Below the pieces are notes generated by a model, which saw only the letters and a list, made by a program, of their open reading frames with translations, was not told the DNA's origin and made no database searches. Shown here piece after piece: positions 26,101 to 33,732 of a stretch of DNA of 44,246 nucleotides. Numbering within the stretch: position 1 is the first letter of the stretch; the number at the start of each line of letters is the position of its first letter. The stretch spans positions 1 through 44,246 of the forward strand of contig JAEELL010000128.1 of assembly GCA_016282745.1 (NCBI GenBank), given 5' to 3'. This DNA comes from Lachnospiraceae bacterium. GTDB taxonomy: Bacteria; Bacillota; Clostridia; Lachnospirales; Lachnospiraceae. The position numbers and the translations under genes were made by a program.

Positions 26101-27205
26101 GCACTGCATTTGCCACTGTATCATTTATTACTTTTCTGATCTGTCTCTTACATACCTCACAGAATTCCTGTTCAAGGTATCTCATCTCACATCTCTGATG
26201 TGGTCTGAAGCAGTCATAAACATTTACCTCATCAAAAGGATAAAGTCCTACGCCATTCTGTCCGATGAGGTCTGCCCATTTACAGTTTGCTGCATTGCTT
26301 TCCAATGTTCTGTTAGGACCTTCATGTCTGTTTGATGACTCATATGTTCCTTCCCAATACTCATCATCAAGATGTCCGCCTGTATGTCCAAACTCGTGGA
26401 AGGCAATATCAGGTGCTTTTTCATTTGCTGAAATAGTACAAATATTACCGCCTGAGCCACCGTACTTTGTTGTGTTACAAACTACGATAGGACATTTACA
26501 GTTAGGCATGTACTGTGAAATAATTTCATTTGCATGAGTGTAGTCGTGAATACATACAAGTCTCTCAATAGTGTTGTTCCAAAATGTAGACTTGAAGAAT
26601 GTATCATACGGACTGTTAGCACCGTTCTGTGCTTCCTGTACACCTGAGTGATTTGATACTGTACAAACCGCTCTGATATTGATTTTGTTCTTTATATTAG
26701 ACTCGTTAAACGGTGATCTTGTCATAAAATAGTTGGCAATACTCTGAGCAACCTGAAGGAACTTGTCCTGCTCACTTGAAGTATATCCGTCACCCATGAT
26801 AAGAATACAATAGTTATCTCCGTCATCTCCGTTGTTGACCAAATCTCTGTACTGGAAATTGTATTCTGCAATTTGTTCAACCTGCCATTTGTTTCCTATA
26901 TAATTCTCATCCTTCTTTAAAGCAATCTGATCCGGATCATTTACATCGTAGAATACTTCTTCATAATCTTCTTCGTCCATGTAAATGTTCTTAAGTTTTC
27001 CGCTCTCATTAAAAAGCTCAACTCTCTGTTGTAACTCTTGTGGGATTTCTGTAGGAATATCCTGAGTCTGTACCTCCTCCTGACTTGCAGGTGCAGCCGA
27101 TACTATAGTTTTTTCAAACACTCCCGGTGTGGCTGTGAGAACCATAGCCATAGACAATACGCTTGCCAGCACTTTTCTGCCGACAACACCAATGTTCTTT
27201 CTCAT
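23141..27205 (-). CDS. Secreted M64 (IgA-peptidase-family) metallopeptidase with GLUG repeats, CBM6, CBM4/9-like modules and shared C-terminal module
   Basis: The ATG at 27205 has AAAGGGAG upstream; the frame extends 60 codons further but that part lacks a ribosome site. Signal peptide about 1-38. The peptidase M64 domain (about 120-365) has NYCILIMGDGYTSSEQ and the zinc site HEFGHTGGHLDDEY (near 270). Next are GLUG-type repeats (about 458-558; YYTGGIAGNVQGEIYAS, VSGGIVGW), a CBM6-like module (about 638-767; IEAEQFDSNSGGVKDNN ... NLDYFKFI), two related CBM4/9-like modules (about 778-922 and 932-1078), an FN3-like domain (about 1093-1172), the linker TTTEAPTEEPTTENP and the C-terminal module (about 1195-1354; MVVGSSS, MRAYAKLSDGT, DHDYLYNRILK). 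Joining a protease to glycan-binding modules suggests it attacks glycoprotein held in a polysaccharide matrix, for example fungal mannoprotein or mucin. The substrate is inferred. Confidence 0.93.
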   Translation of the reverse strand: MRKNIGVVGRKVLASVLSMAMVLTATPGVFEKTIVSAAPASQEEVQTQDIPTEIPQELQQRVELFNESGKLKNIYMDEEDYEEVFYDVNDPDQIALKKDENYIGNKWQVEQIAEYNFQYRDLVNNGDDGDNYCILIMGDGYTSSEQDKFLQVAQSIANYFMTRSPFNESNIKNKINIRAVCTVSNHSGVQEAQNGANSPYDTFFKSTFWNNTIERLVCIHDYTHANEIISQYMPNCKCPIVVCNTTKYGGSGGNICTISANEKAPDIAFHEFGHTGGHLDDEYWEGTYESSNRHEGPNRTLESNAANCKWADLIGQNGVGLYPFDEVNVYDCFRPHQRCEMRYLEQEFCEVCKRQIRKVINDTVANAVPKNAVISTAAQLQDYCAKVNAGASTANKTVTLANDINLSGSNNLKCMKEFSGTFNGNGKKITGINMSSGDGTYGFIGTLKNKGVVKDLHLENVYIQGGGYYTGGIAGNVQGEIYASSVTGQVRGSNGVGGVAGHTESGAYVHDCYNAASVYASEQVSGGIVGWGGGGTVNNCFNYGSITSAQSWKGGISGYATDTTFTHNYFLSGSASYGVQGSGSADSKSSDEFKNGTVKNLLNSVNNIWTQGSNYPVHSFGGNVVVETTTQKQETTWNAFNTIEAEQFDSNSGGVKDNNSSASGGGNLGGVTNGVNITFNKVNFSEAASSIFFHLSVPSGTGGTIEVYCDGNKVGSIATQNNASGWSQYGDLQARLTTQIAAGTHSIKLNFVTNGTTYVCNLDYFKFIKANGDTTAPSGYTFATTSSGDQWYSAGDWSYYIGEWNGGTAYYKGGSKNDFTFQIAANNKAQWGIQLALDNQTVKDGHNYTYKINYTSTKAGTILHKEDVSNNGENRNDVVSGNNTITGTFTAAGTRAKLILELASGLDAGTEIHITGVTITDNTPVETTTVDDGFKAGVLNDWVTVGKNGLYFGDWAGTANCRYKGGNGQPFQIKVVEANKGAQWLIQSRYDDSAIPGHTYKVTANVKLSQAGSVGMKEDISNGETSDPVYTSFAANETKNLVATYNVAADKNTIRVMFELGQGIDAGTIVTINSVNIEDITVIETTTETPKPIEVTGLNVTSPKAQRISVSWSQTTEQIANGQTYNVYLDGSKKLSGVGSGNYNFDNVAAGSHTVKVTATLNGFETSGVSKTISVEPETTTEAPTEEPTTENPTPVVINGYQISAKSNGFRCVYTVESKINNKNVTEVGMVYAIGDVADNQMVVGSSSDDVRSFKATSAGKTSYKLGADTANTYAMTMMFGPGTASEFNAGMAMRAYAKLSDGTIKYSDVVRYTVYDVASYLYINRQMNSQADHDYLYNRILKVANKDYVPRTY

Positions 27206-27305
27206 GAAATTATCTCCCTTTCTTAAAAAATGTTTTATGAATTTTCCTTCCGAGAACAATTTAGTTCTCAATTTATACAAAGAATCTCTCAATTCTCTGC
27301 TTATC

Positions 27306-27337
27306 AAAACGCTTCCGCTTCCCCTCCAAAGCGTTTT
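27306..27337. promoter_or_regulatory. Inverted repeat AAAACGCTT...AAGCGTTTT upstream of the peptidase gene
   Basis: Perfect 9-bp arms with a 14-nt spacer, about 100 nt before the peptidase start. It may be an operator or an attenuator hairpin. I could not assign a promoter in this leader with confidence. Confidence 0.4.
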
Positions 27338-27503
27338 TGAATCACAAATAATTTTTTCACGCACAAAAATAAACCAAACTTTCATCGTCCCTTAATAATA
27401 ACTGAAATGTCTGGTTGTTTTTCCCTCATTAATATCAATTAAATAAACAATTTTCAAATGTTTCCGTTCTATTTTTCCTATTTGATTATAACAACAAAAG
27501 TGT

Positions 27504-27542
27504 AAAAAGCGCAAGGGGGAATTTTCCTCCTTGCGCTTTTTT
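27504..27542. terminator. Bidirectional terminator between chitinase and peptidase genes
   Basis: AAAAAGCGCAAGG pairs with CCTTGCGCTTTTTT, with A-run and T-run on opposite sides. Confidence 0.85.
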
Positions 27543-27574
27543 GGTAACTATTGCTGAAAGACTGAATAGTTACC
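27543..27574. repeat. Palindrome GGTAACTATT...AATAGTTACC (dispersed element, copy 2)
   Basis: Perfect 10-bp arms around GCTGAAAGACTG. It shares GAAAGACTGAATAGTTACC with the element at 22490-22546. Here it is squeezed between two terminators. Confidence 0.7.
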
Positions 27575-27584
27575 TTTTTGCAAT

Positions 27585-27612
27585 GGAAAAGGCTGCCGCA
27601 TAAGCGGCAGCC
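27585..27612 (-). terminator. Terminator of the chitinase gene
   Basis: GGCTGCCGC-TTAT-GCGGCAGCC (27591-27612) followed on the minus strand by TTTTCC, about 55 nt past the chitinase stop. Confidence 0.8.
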
Positions 27613-27667
27613 CAATAATAAAAGGATATGAAAAAGAAATTCTAATGAATTAGCTTTTTATCAAATT

Positions 27668-30600
27668 TTATAAGATTACTCCACCATTCCATGAGTACTC
27701 AACCTCTTTGTATGAAGGGTTGCATACCTTAAGAATGCTGTTGTAGAGGTAATCATGTGCAGCTTTTGTATTCATCATGCTATTCTGATACAAAGTATCT
27801 GCAACGTCTTTTATTGAGAATGTGTATACGTTTGTATATACATATGTTCCATCACTAAGTTTAGCGTAAGCTCTAACTTTGTAGCCCTCTTCGAACTCAG
27901 CCTTGTTTCCTACTGCAAATACCATTGTCATTGCGTAGCTTGTTCCTGTACCTGTTGAAGATACTACTGAACTGAGTTTACCTTTTGTTGTTGTACTCTG
28001 ACGAGATGCTACCCAACGGCTTGTGCTTCCAACTACCATCTGTGAATCGCTTGCTTCTGAAGCAATACCATATACAAGTCCTGAAGCAACTACTGATTTG
28101 CCATTGATTGTGCTTTCTACTGAGTATACTGTTCTCATACCCTTTGAAGTAGAACTTACCTGGTATCCGTTTAATTCAATTCCGTTTGCGATAGCTGTCT
28201 GCTCGTATCCAAAGCTGAAGTAATCTACATTTGCAACATATGCTTTGCTGTTTGTTGTAACAAACTTAAGTGTTACTGTATGTGTTCCTGTAGAAATTGT
28301 GCTGTCAAGAGCTGCTGAGTAATTAACGTATGTAGCCCAATTGCTTCCTGTGTTTGCAAGTGCAATTGTTCCAACCTTGCTATTGTCTACATATACTTCA
28401 ACATTTCCTGAAGCATCTGATGTCTTACTTGAGTAGTTGATGTTAAACTTGTTAGCTTTTCCGTTGAATACTACGTTGTTGTATGTAAATGTTACACCAT
28501 TTGTGATTCCACCCATGTTGTATCCACCACTTGCATTTGCATTTGTATCCTTAATACCACCGTTATTTGAATCATATGCTTCTGCTTCAATCTTGCTGAA
28601 TGCATCTTTGTTAACAATAACAGGATCTGTCTCTGTTTCTGTTGGAACCTCAACTCTGTACTGTCTTAAGAATGCTGCGTTCTCATTTACAAATGAGTTG
28701 TTGTTCTGTGAGTTATCCCAGTTGATTGACCATGTCATGATACCTCTCATACCAGGATAGCTGCTGTTAAGTTCTGCAAATGCAGACTGTAATACCGAAT
28801 TTGAAACCTGTCCTGAACCGGCTGCTCCTGCTGATGAAGGAACACCGATAACTACCTGGTCAGGTCTGAGCGGTGCAAACCATGTTGCATCTGTCTTAGC
28901 AACACCTGCTCCTGCTCCAACATATAATCCGTCAAGCAACATCTTGCACATTGCAACAATTGATGCCTTGTCGCCCATGTTGTAGTACTGTCCGTCTGAT
29001 CCAAGGATTGGACCTGAGTTATATAACTGAACATGTACAAATGTTGTGATGTCTCTGAGTGCATTAATCATTGGAAGGTATGAACCACATCTAGCGTCGC
29101 AGTACTGGTTGATACCTGCATAGTACATATATCCGTTCTGTACGTAGAATGTTTCAGGTGCCCACGAGAGGATGAAATCCTTTCCGTAACTTGAACAAAT
29201 ATTTCTAACTGCTGTTGTCATATTCTTAAGGTTTGGTGAATTGATTGTTCTGATATCAGGATCCTGTCCCTGAGCGAAGTTAACTGATGACTGCTCAAGG
29301 TCAATATCGATACCGTCGAATCCGTATTCATCTACAAATCCCTTAATATCACTTACAAACTGGTTAACTGCTGCATCACTTCCAAGTGAGAAGTATCCTT
29401 CATATCCACCGATTGAAAGAACAACTTTCTTGCCCTGTGCCTGAAGTGTCTTGATATCAGACTTGAATTCACTTAATGAGTATCCTGAGATTGATGAAAT
29501 TCCAGGAATCTCAAATTTCATTCTTCCGTCTGTGCTACCTGGATTTACAGGCTCTGCAAAGGAAATATTGATAACATCCCAGTCAGAATCTACATCTCTG
29601 AGCTTGATGAATGGATTTCCTGAGTTATGCCATGTATGGTAGTAACCAATCATAACTGTTGATGGAAGTGAACCGTTAGTTGGGTTTGTATTTGGCTTTG
29701 TTGTCTGTGTTTCGTTTCCACCAATTCCTGTTACGTTTGCTGTAACTGTCTTTCCTGATGTTTCTTTTCCGTTAAGGTTTGCTGTAACCTTGATTGTATG
29801 GTTACCATTGCTTGTAAATGTATATGTAACTGTTGAAGCTGCAGAGTATGATCTGTAGAAGCTTCCGTCAATATAAACTTTGTATGTCTGTCCTGAAGCA
29901 ACCTGGCTGCTTGTCTGTCCCCAAGAGAATGTTACTGCTCCTGCGTTCTGTGAGTTGATTGTAAGTCCTGTTACTTCTGTTGGCTGAGCTGTTGATGCTG
30001 TTGTTGTCTGTACAGGTGCTGCATCAACTGCTGCTCTTGCTGCCTTAGCCCATGCATAATCCTGAGTTGCATCCCAGTTGATTGACCATGTCATAAGTCC
30101 TCTGAATGTAGGGTATGCCTTTGGTACGTTAAATCCGTCAACAGATGTTCCGTTAATCATTGCTGTAAATGCACTTGCTGCCTGAGCAGGTGTAATCTGT
30201 CCTGATGAAGCTGCAGGTCCGTTACTTGGAACACCAATTGCAACCTGGTCAGGTCTGAGTCCGCTTTCAATGTAAAGTGTTGAAAGGTTAGCAGGGAATG
30301 AGCCATTTCCAGGAGTAGCTGTCTGTCCGCCGTATCCTGGCATTCCACCTGTATTGTAGAACTGTGTATGTACTGTTGTTAAGATATCTTTGATTGAGAT
30401 TGCAAGATCCCAGTATGCAGATGTAAGTCCGCTTGTTCCTACCTGCATGTAGTATGTTTCAGGCGCCATTGTGATAATGAAATCACTACCAAAGTGGTTA
30501 CGTAATGTACGAAGTGCACTTGCAATGTACGCTGTACCTGATACTGCCATACCTTCAAGGTCGATATCGACACCTTCAAATCCATAAGTTTCAATAATAT

Positions 30601-33136
30601 TGATCATACTGTTTGCAAATCTGTTTGCTGCAGTATCACTGTCAATTGTAATTCTTCCTTCAGCACCACCAACTGAAATGATGACGTGCTGTCCTTTATT
30701 CTGTAATGTCTTAACGTCCTGTTTGAACTGCGCATCTGTGTATCCGATGCTCTTCTGTAAGTCTTCACTTACTGAGAATGTAGCTTCTCCTGCCACTGAA
30801 GTATTTCCTGTAAATGCTACACAAATCAAATCATAGTAAGAAGGTACCTGTGATAACTTAAGGTTTGTTGAACCGTTTGAGAAGTTATGCCAGTAACCTG
30901 TTACTGTATGCTGCGGTAATGATCCGTTTGGAACATAGTTATTCTCTGTTGGATCTTCACCACCACCTGTTGGAGCTGTAGTTTCAACTACTCCAACAAG
31001 ATCAGGTCTTTCTTTCCAAAGTGTTGGTGCCTGTGTTGGTGCCCATGCTGAATTAGAGTTGTGAGCATATGTACATTCATATACCTTACCCTGATACATT
31101 ACAAAATCACCAAGTTTGTATGTAACATTATTTGCTGACCATTCAGGATATGTTCCTGTTGCCGGTTTTGTTGTTGTTGCCGGTTTTGTTGTTGTTGCCT
31201 GTGATGTCTGGTTTGGTTTTGTTGTTGTTGTTGCAACTGTTGGATTCTGTCCGCTTGGTGTTGTTATTGGCTGAGTTGATGTGCTACCGTAAACTGTTGT
31301 CCAACATGTATCACTTCCACTAGAGCTGCTTCTCTTTGTAACTGCAACTTCTTTAACTTTTGATAAACTTGCAGTCTTTGTTGATTTAAGTGTGAGTGTC
31401 TTTGATGCGCCAGGCTCTAATGCATATGGCCAAGACACATCTGTTACAACTGTGTATCCGTTTTCTGAACTTACATTTCCACCTGCTTCATAAGAAGAAC
31501 CTGTAAGTATCTCACCGTCATCAAGTTTGATGAAATATCTAGGATAAGATGCTGTTCCTGCAAATGTCTCTGCATAATTAAGAATGTTTGACTCTGCTCC
31601 ACCGTTGAATGTTCCCTGTTTCAGTGGTGTTGTAACTGCACTGTTGTTGTTTACTGTAATTATATAATTATTTCCTGATGTTGAAACTGTTGCACTAAGT
31701 CCGTCCATTGTAGGCCACTTAATAGTCTGTGCAGGAAGTGTTGTATTTCCGTATAATGCATCGTAACTTGCATTTGTGATTTCATTTGCTGCATCAAGTG
31801 ATGCCATCCAAGAAATAAGTCCACCGAGTGGTTTGTTGAATGGGTTTTTGAACTGACCATTCTTTACATATTCACCCTTTGCTCTAACTGATCTCGCATT
31901 ATCACATGTGAAGAAGTATCCTCTTGATGGGCTGTAGTAATAGCAAGCCTGAGCTGTCTCATCGTAATATTCCTGTAAGCCGTACTGGCTGATAAGTGTT
32001 CCTATATCACTGTATGCAAATGTACCACTTGTAGTTCCATCAGCTGCCTTAACACTGTTTGGTTCTGCTGTTGCATAAAGTCCAGGATTGCTGCTGTCGC
32101 GTCCATCGTTCTGAACTCCTGCCCATCCTCTTGTGTATGGTGCAACACCAACTACAATCTTAGATGGATCAATGCTGTTTCCGTATGTGTTGTATAAATA
32201 TTTTACACAAGCGTCAACTGAGAACTGACAGTCTTTCTGATTTTCGTGATCATATTTTTCATTTGTGAAAAGTGCTGTCTGGTGTCCTGTGTAAGGAGCC
32301 CATGCACCACATAAATCGTATGTCATCATATTTGCGAAGTCAACTGTCTGAAGCACCTGATCATATTCAATCTTTGCCATCATAGCCGGTGAAGCTGACA
32401 TAGCAACTGATAATTCATAATGTTTGTTATCTACCTGATCGTAGTAATCTAATGCACTTCTAAGTTCCTGAAGTAACAATGTGAAGTTGTGAGTATCTGC
32501 TGCTGAACCCTTACATCCCTTATCAACTGTAACTCCGTTTCCTGTTGGATCCGGATCTCTATCTGCTGTTGGATACTCCCAGTCAATATCTACAAAATCA
32601 TATCCGTAAAGATGAGCTGCTCTTGCAATGTTCTGAGCAAAATTCTTTCTCGCTGTTGCTGAAGCTGCAACCTTAGGGAAGTCACCTGAACGTGTCCATC
32701 CACCTACCGAGAAACCAATCTTCATGTTTGGATACTGGTTACGAAGTAAAATCAATGCCGGTACAACACCTGCCCAAGGGCTGCCTGATGTTGTTGTGTA
32801 ACCAACATTTGGATTCTGGAAATCTGCCCATTCATCACAGCAGATCACATTACCATCTTTGTCTACGTCCATAAATGCAAAGTTAAGATGTGTAAGCTTG
32901 CTTCCGTCAATGTAACTTGGGAAGAAGTTATGCTGTCCTGCATAAATAGACCATTCACCGTAATACATAACGTTTCTGTACTGTGGGGTAGTCGCTGCTT
33001 TAACCTCTACAGGTTCTGTTGCTTTTGTCATTGGAATATAGCCTGTTGTTAATCCCGCAACCATCGCGATTGATAAAGCGATGCTACAAGCTTTTCCAAA
33101 AAGTGAGTTCTTCTGTGTTAACTTTAAGAAACCCAT
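27668..33136 (-). CDS. Secreted chitinase with three GH18 catalytic domains, CBM5/12, CBM6 and shared C-terminal module (1822 aa)
   Basis: The ATG at 33136 has AGGAGG upstream and a promoter at 33189-33217, excluding the longer frame. After a signal peptide (about 1-45) comes GH18-1 (about 54-459; SVGGW, FVDIDWEYP, MTYDLCGAW), of ChiA type. A beta domain (about 479-602) and the linker ATTTKPATTTKPATG lead to a CBM5/12 chitin-binding module (about 665-709; YKLGDFVMYQGKVYECTYAH). GH18-2 (about 740-1039) has GFEGVDIDLEG, an FN3-like domain spans about 1055-1139, and GH18-3 (about 1159-1492) has GFDGIDIDLEQ. All three keep the DxDxE acid. A CBM6-like module (about 1512-1644) precedes the C-terminal module (about 1650-1822). 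It should hydrolyse beta-1,4-linked N-acetylglucosamine polymers outside the cell. Three GH18 domains of two subtypes in one chain suggest combined attack modes, an inference. Confidence 0.95.
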   Translation of the reverse strand: MGFLKLTQKNSLFGKACSIALSIAMVAGLTTGYIPMTKATEPVEVKAATTPQYRNVMYYGEWSIYAGQHNFFPSYIDGSKLTHLNFAFMDVDKDGNVICCDEWADFQNPNVGYTTTSGSPWAGVVPALILLRNQYPNMKIGFSVGGWTRSGDFPKVAASATARKNFAQNIARAAHLYGYDFVDIDWEYPTADRDPDPTGNGVTVDKGCKGSAADTHNFTLLLQELRSALDYYDQVDNKHYELSVAMSASPAMMAKIEYDQVLQTVDFANMMTYDLCGAWAPYTGHQTALFTNEKYDHENQKDCQFSVDACVKYLYNTYGNSIDPSKIVVGVAPYTRGWAGVQNDGRDSSNPGLYATAEPNSVKAADGTTSGTFAYSDIGTLISQYGLQEYYDETAQACYYYSPSRGYFFTCDNARSVRAKGEYVKNGQFKNPFNKPLGGLISWMASLDAANEITNASYDALYGNTTLPAQTIKWPTMDGLSATVSTSGNNYIITVNNNSAVTTPLKQGTFNGGAESNILNYAETFAGTASYPRYFIKLDDGEILTGSSYEAGGNVSSENGYTVVTDVSWPYALEPGASKTLTLKSTKTASLSKVKEVAVTKRSSSSGSDTCWTTVYGSTSTQPITTPSGQNPTVATTTTKPNQTSQATTTKPATTTKPATGTYPEWSANNVTYKLGDFVMYQGKVYECTYAHNSNSAWAPTQAPTLWKERPDLVGVVETTAPTGGGEDPTENNYVPNGSLPQHTVTGYWHNFSNGSTNLKLSQVPSYYDLICVAFTGNTSVAGEATFSVSEDLQKSIGYTDAQFKQDVKTLQNKGQHVIISVGGAEGRITIDSDTAANRFANSMINIIETYGFEGVDIDLEGMAVSGTAYIASALRTLRNHFGSDFIITMAPETYYMQVGTSGLTSAYWDLAISIKDILTTVHTQFYNTGGMPGYGGQTATPGNGSFPANLSTLYIESGLRPDQVAIGVPSNGPAASSGQITPAQAASAFTAMINGTSVDGFNVPKAYPTFRGLMTWSINWDATQDYAWAKAARAAVDAAPVQTTTASTAQPTEVTGLTINSQNAGAVTFSWGQTSSQVASGQTYKVYIDGSFYRSYSAASTVTYTFTSNGNHTIKVTANLNGKETSGKTVTANVTGIGGNETQTTKPNTNPTNGSLPSTVMIGYYHTWHNSGNPFIKLRDVDSDWDVINISFAEPVNPGSTDGRMKFEIPGISSISGYSLSEFKSDIKTLQAQGKKVVLSIGGYEGYFSLGSDAAVNQFVSDIKGFVDEYGFDGIDIDLEQSSVNFAQGQDPDIRTINSPNLKNMTTAVRNICSSYGKDFILSWAPETFYVQNGYMYYAGINQYCDARCGSYLPMINALRDITTFVHVQLYNSGPILGSDGQYYNMGDKASIVAMCKMLLDGLYVGAGAGVAKTDATWFAPLRPDQVVIGVPSSAGAAGSGQVSNSVLQSAFAELNSSYPGMRGIMTWSINWDNSQNNNSFVNENAAFLRQYRVEVPTETETDPVIVNKDAFSKIEAEAYDSNNGGIKDTNANASGGYNMGGITNGVTFTYNNVVFNGKANKFNINYSSKTSDASGNVEVYVDNSKVGTIALANTGSNWATYVNYSAALDSTISTGTHTVTLKFVTTNSKAYVANVDYFSFGYEQTAIANGIELNGYQVSSTSKGMRTVYSVESTINGKSVVASGLVYGIASEASDSQMVVGSTSRWVASRQSTTTKGKLSSVVSSTGTGTSYAMTMVFAVGNKAEFEEGYKVRAYAKLSDGTYVYTNVYTFSIKDVADTLYQNSMMNTKAAHDYLYNSILKVCNPSYKEVEYSWNGGVIL

Positions 33137-33188
33137 TGAAAATGTCCTCCTTTGTTTATAAAAAAATTGACCTCTAATAATCCTAAGC

Positions 33189-33217
33189 ATAATACTAGCA
33201 CGCCCCCTCCAAAACAA
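33189..33217 (-). promoter_or_regulatory. Promoter of the chitinase gene
   Basis: TTGTTT (33217-33212), 17 nt, TATTAT (33194-33189) on the minus strand. The predicted start is near 33182, leaving a leader of about 45 nt with AAGGAGG. Confidence 0.7.
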
Positions 33218-33571
33218 AATAGGGTGTCGTTTTTTATTTTGGGTATTCGTTTTTTATAAAAACACTTTTACGAACAACCACAGACAAGTTTCCCAATAAG
33301 ATACAATTTTTCTTGTAAAATAAAGGTTTCTCGGAGGTTTCATTGAATTGATTTTATTCCAACACTCGCTCAGTTATGTCACCCAAACAGCATTACATAT
33401 ATCGTATGTTACATTTTGGTTTCGGGTTACTATTTTGATACTGTGTTGGAGTCCGTTTCATAAAATTTTCGATTTTTTTGCCACAAATTTATACTTTATT
33501 TACTTTTCATTTGCATTTCTTTTGCATTTATTGAAAGGATGTGGTTTGCGCGGAGCACTTCTTTAGATAAT
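33218..33571. other. Non-coding region upstream of the chitinase promoter
   Basis: AT-rich. It includes two copies of a CGTTTTTTAT motif around 33228 and 33250. No gene, RNA or clear operator is seen. Confidence 0.4.
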
Positions 33572-33630
33572 AAAAAAACATCCTCACATCAAGTTTCGCA
33601 AACTGCGAAATCAATGCAAGGATGTTTTTT
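33572..33630. terminator. Bidirectional terminator downstream of the GH16 gene
   Basis: ACATCCTCACAT (33578-33589) and ATGCAAGGATGT (33614-33625) form the stem, with an inner TTTCGCA/TGCGAAA stem. A-run and T-run flank it. It is a relative of the terminator at 10584-10642 and lies about 100 nt past the GH16 stop. Confidence 0.88.
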
Positions 33631-33732
33631 ATCTTGTTTATCTTTTTATCTTGTTTTTAATGTTGTATCATTTGTTGTTACATTTGTGTTTTTGTCATTA
33701 TAAAAGCCGTGCCAAATGATTTATAAACCAAC

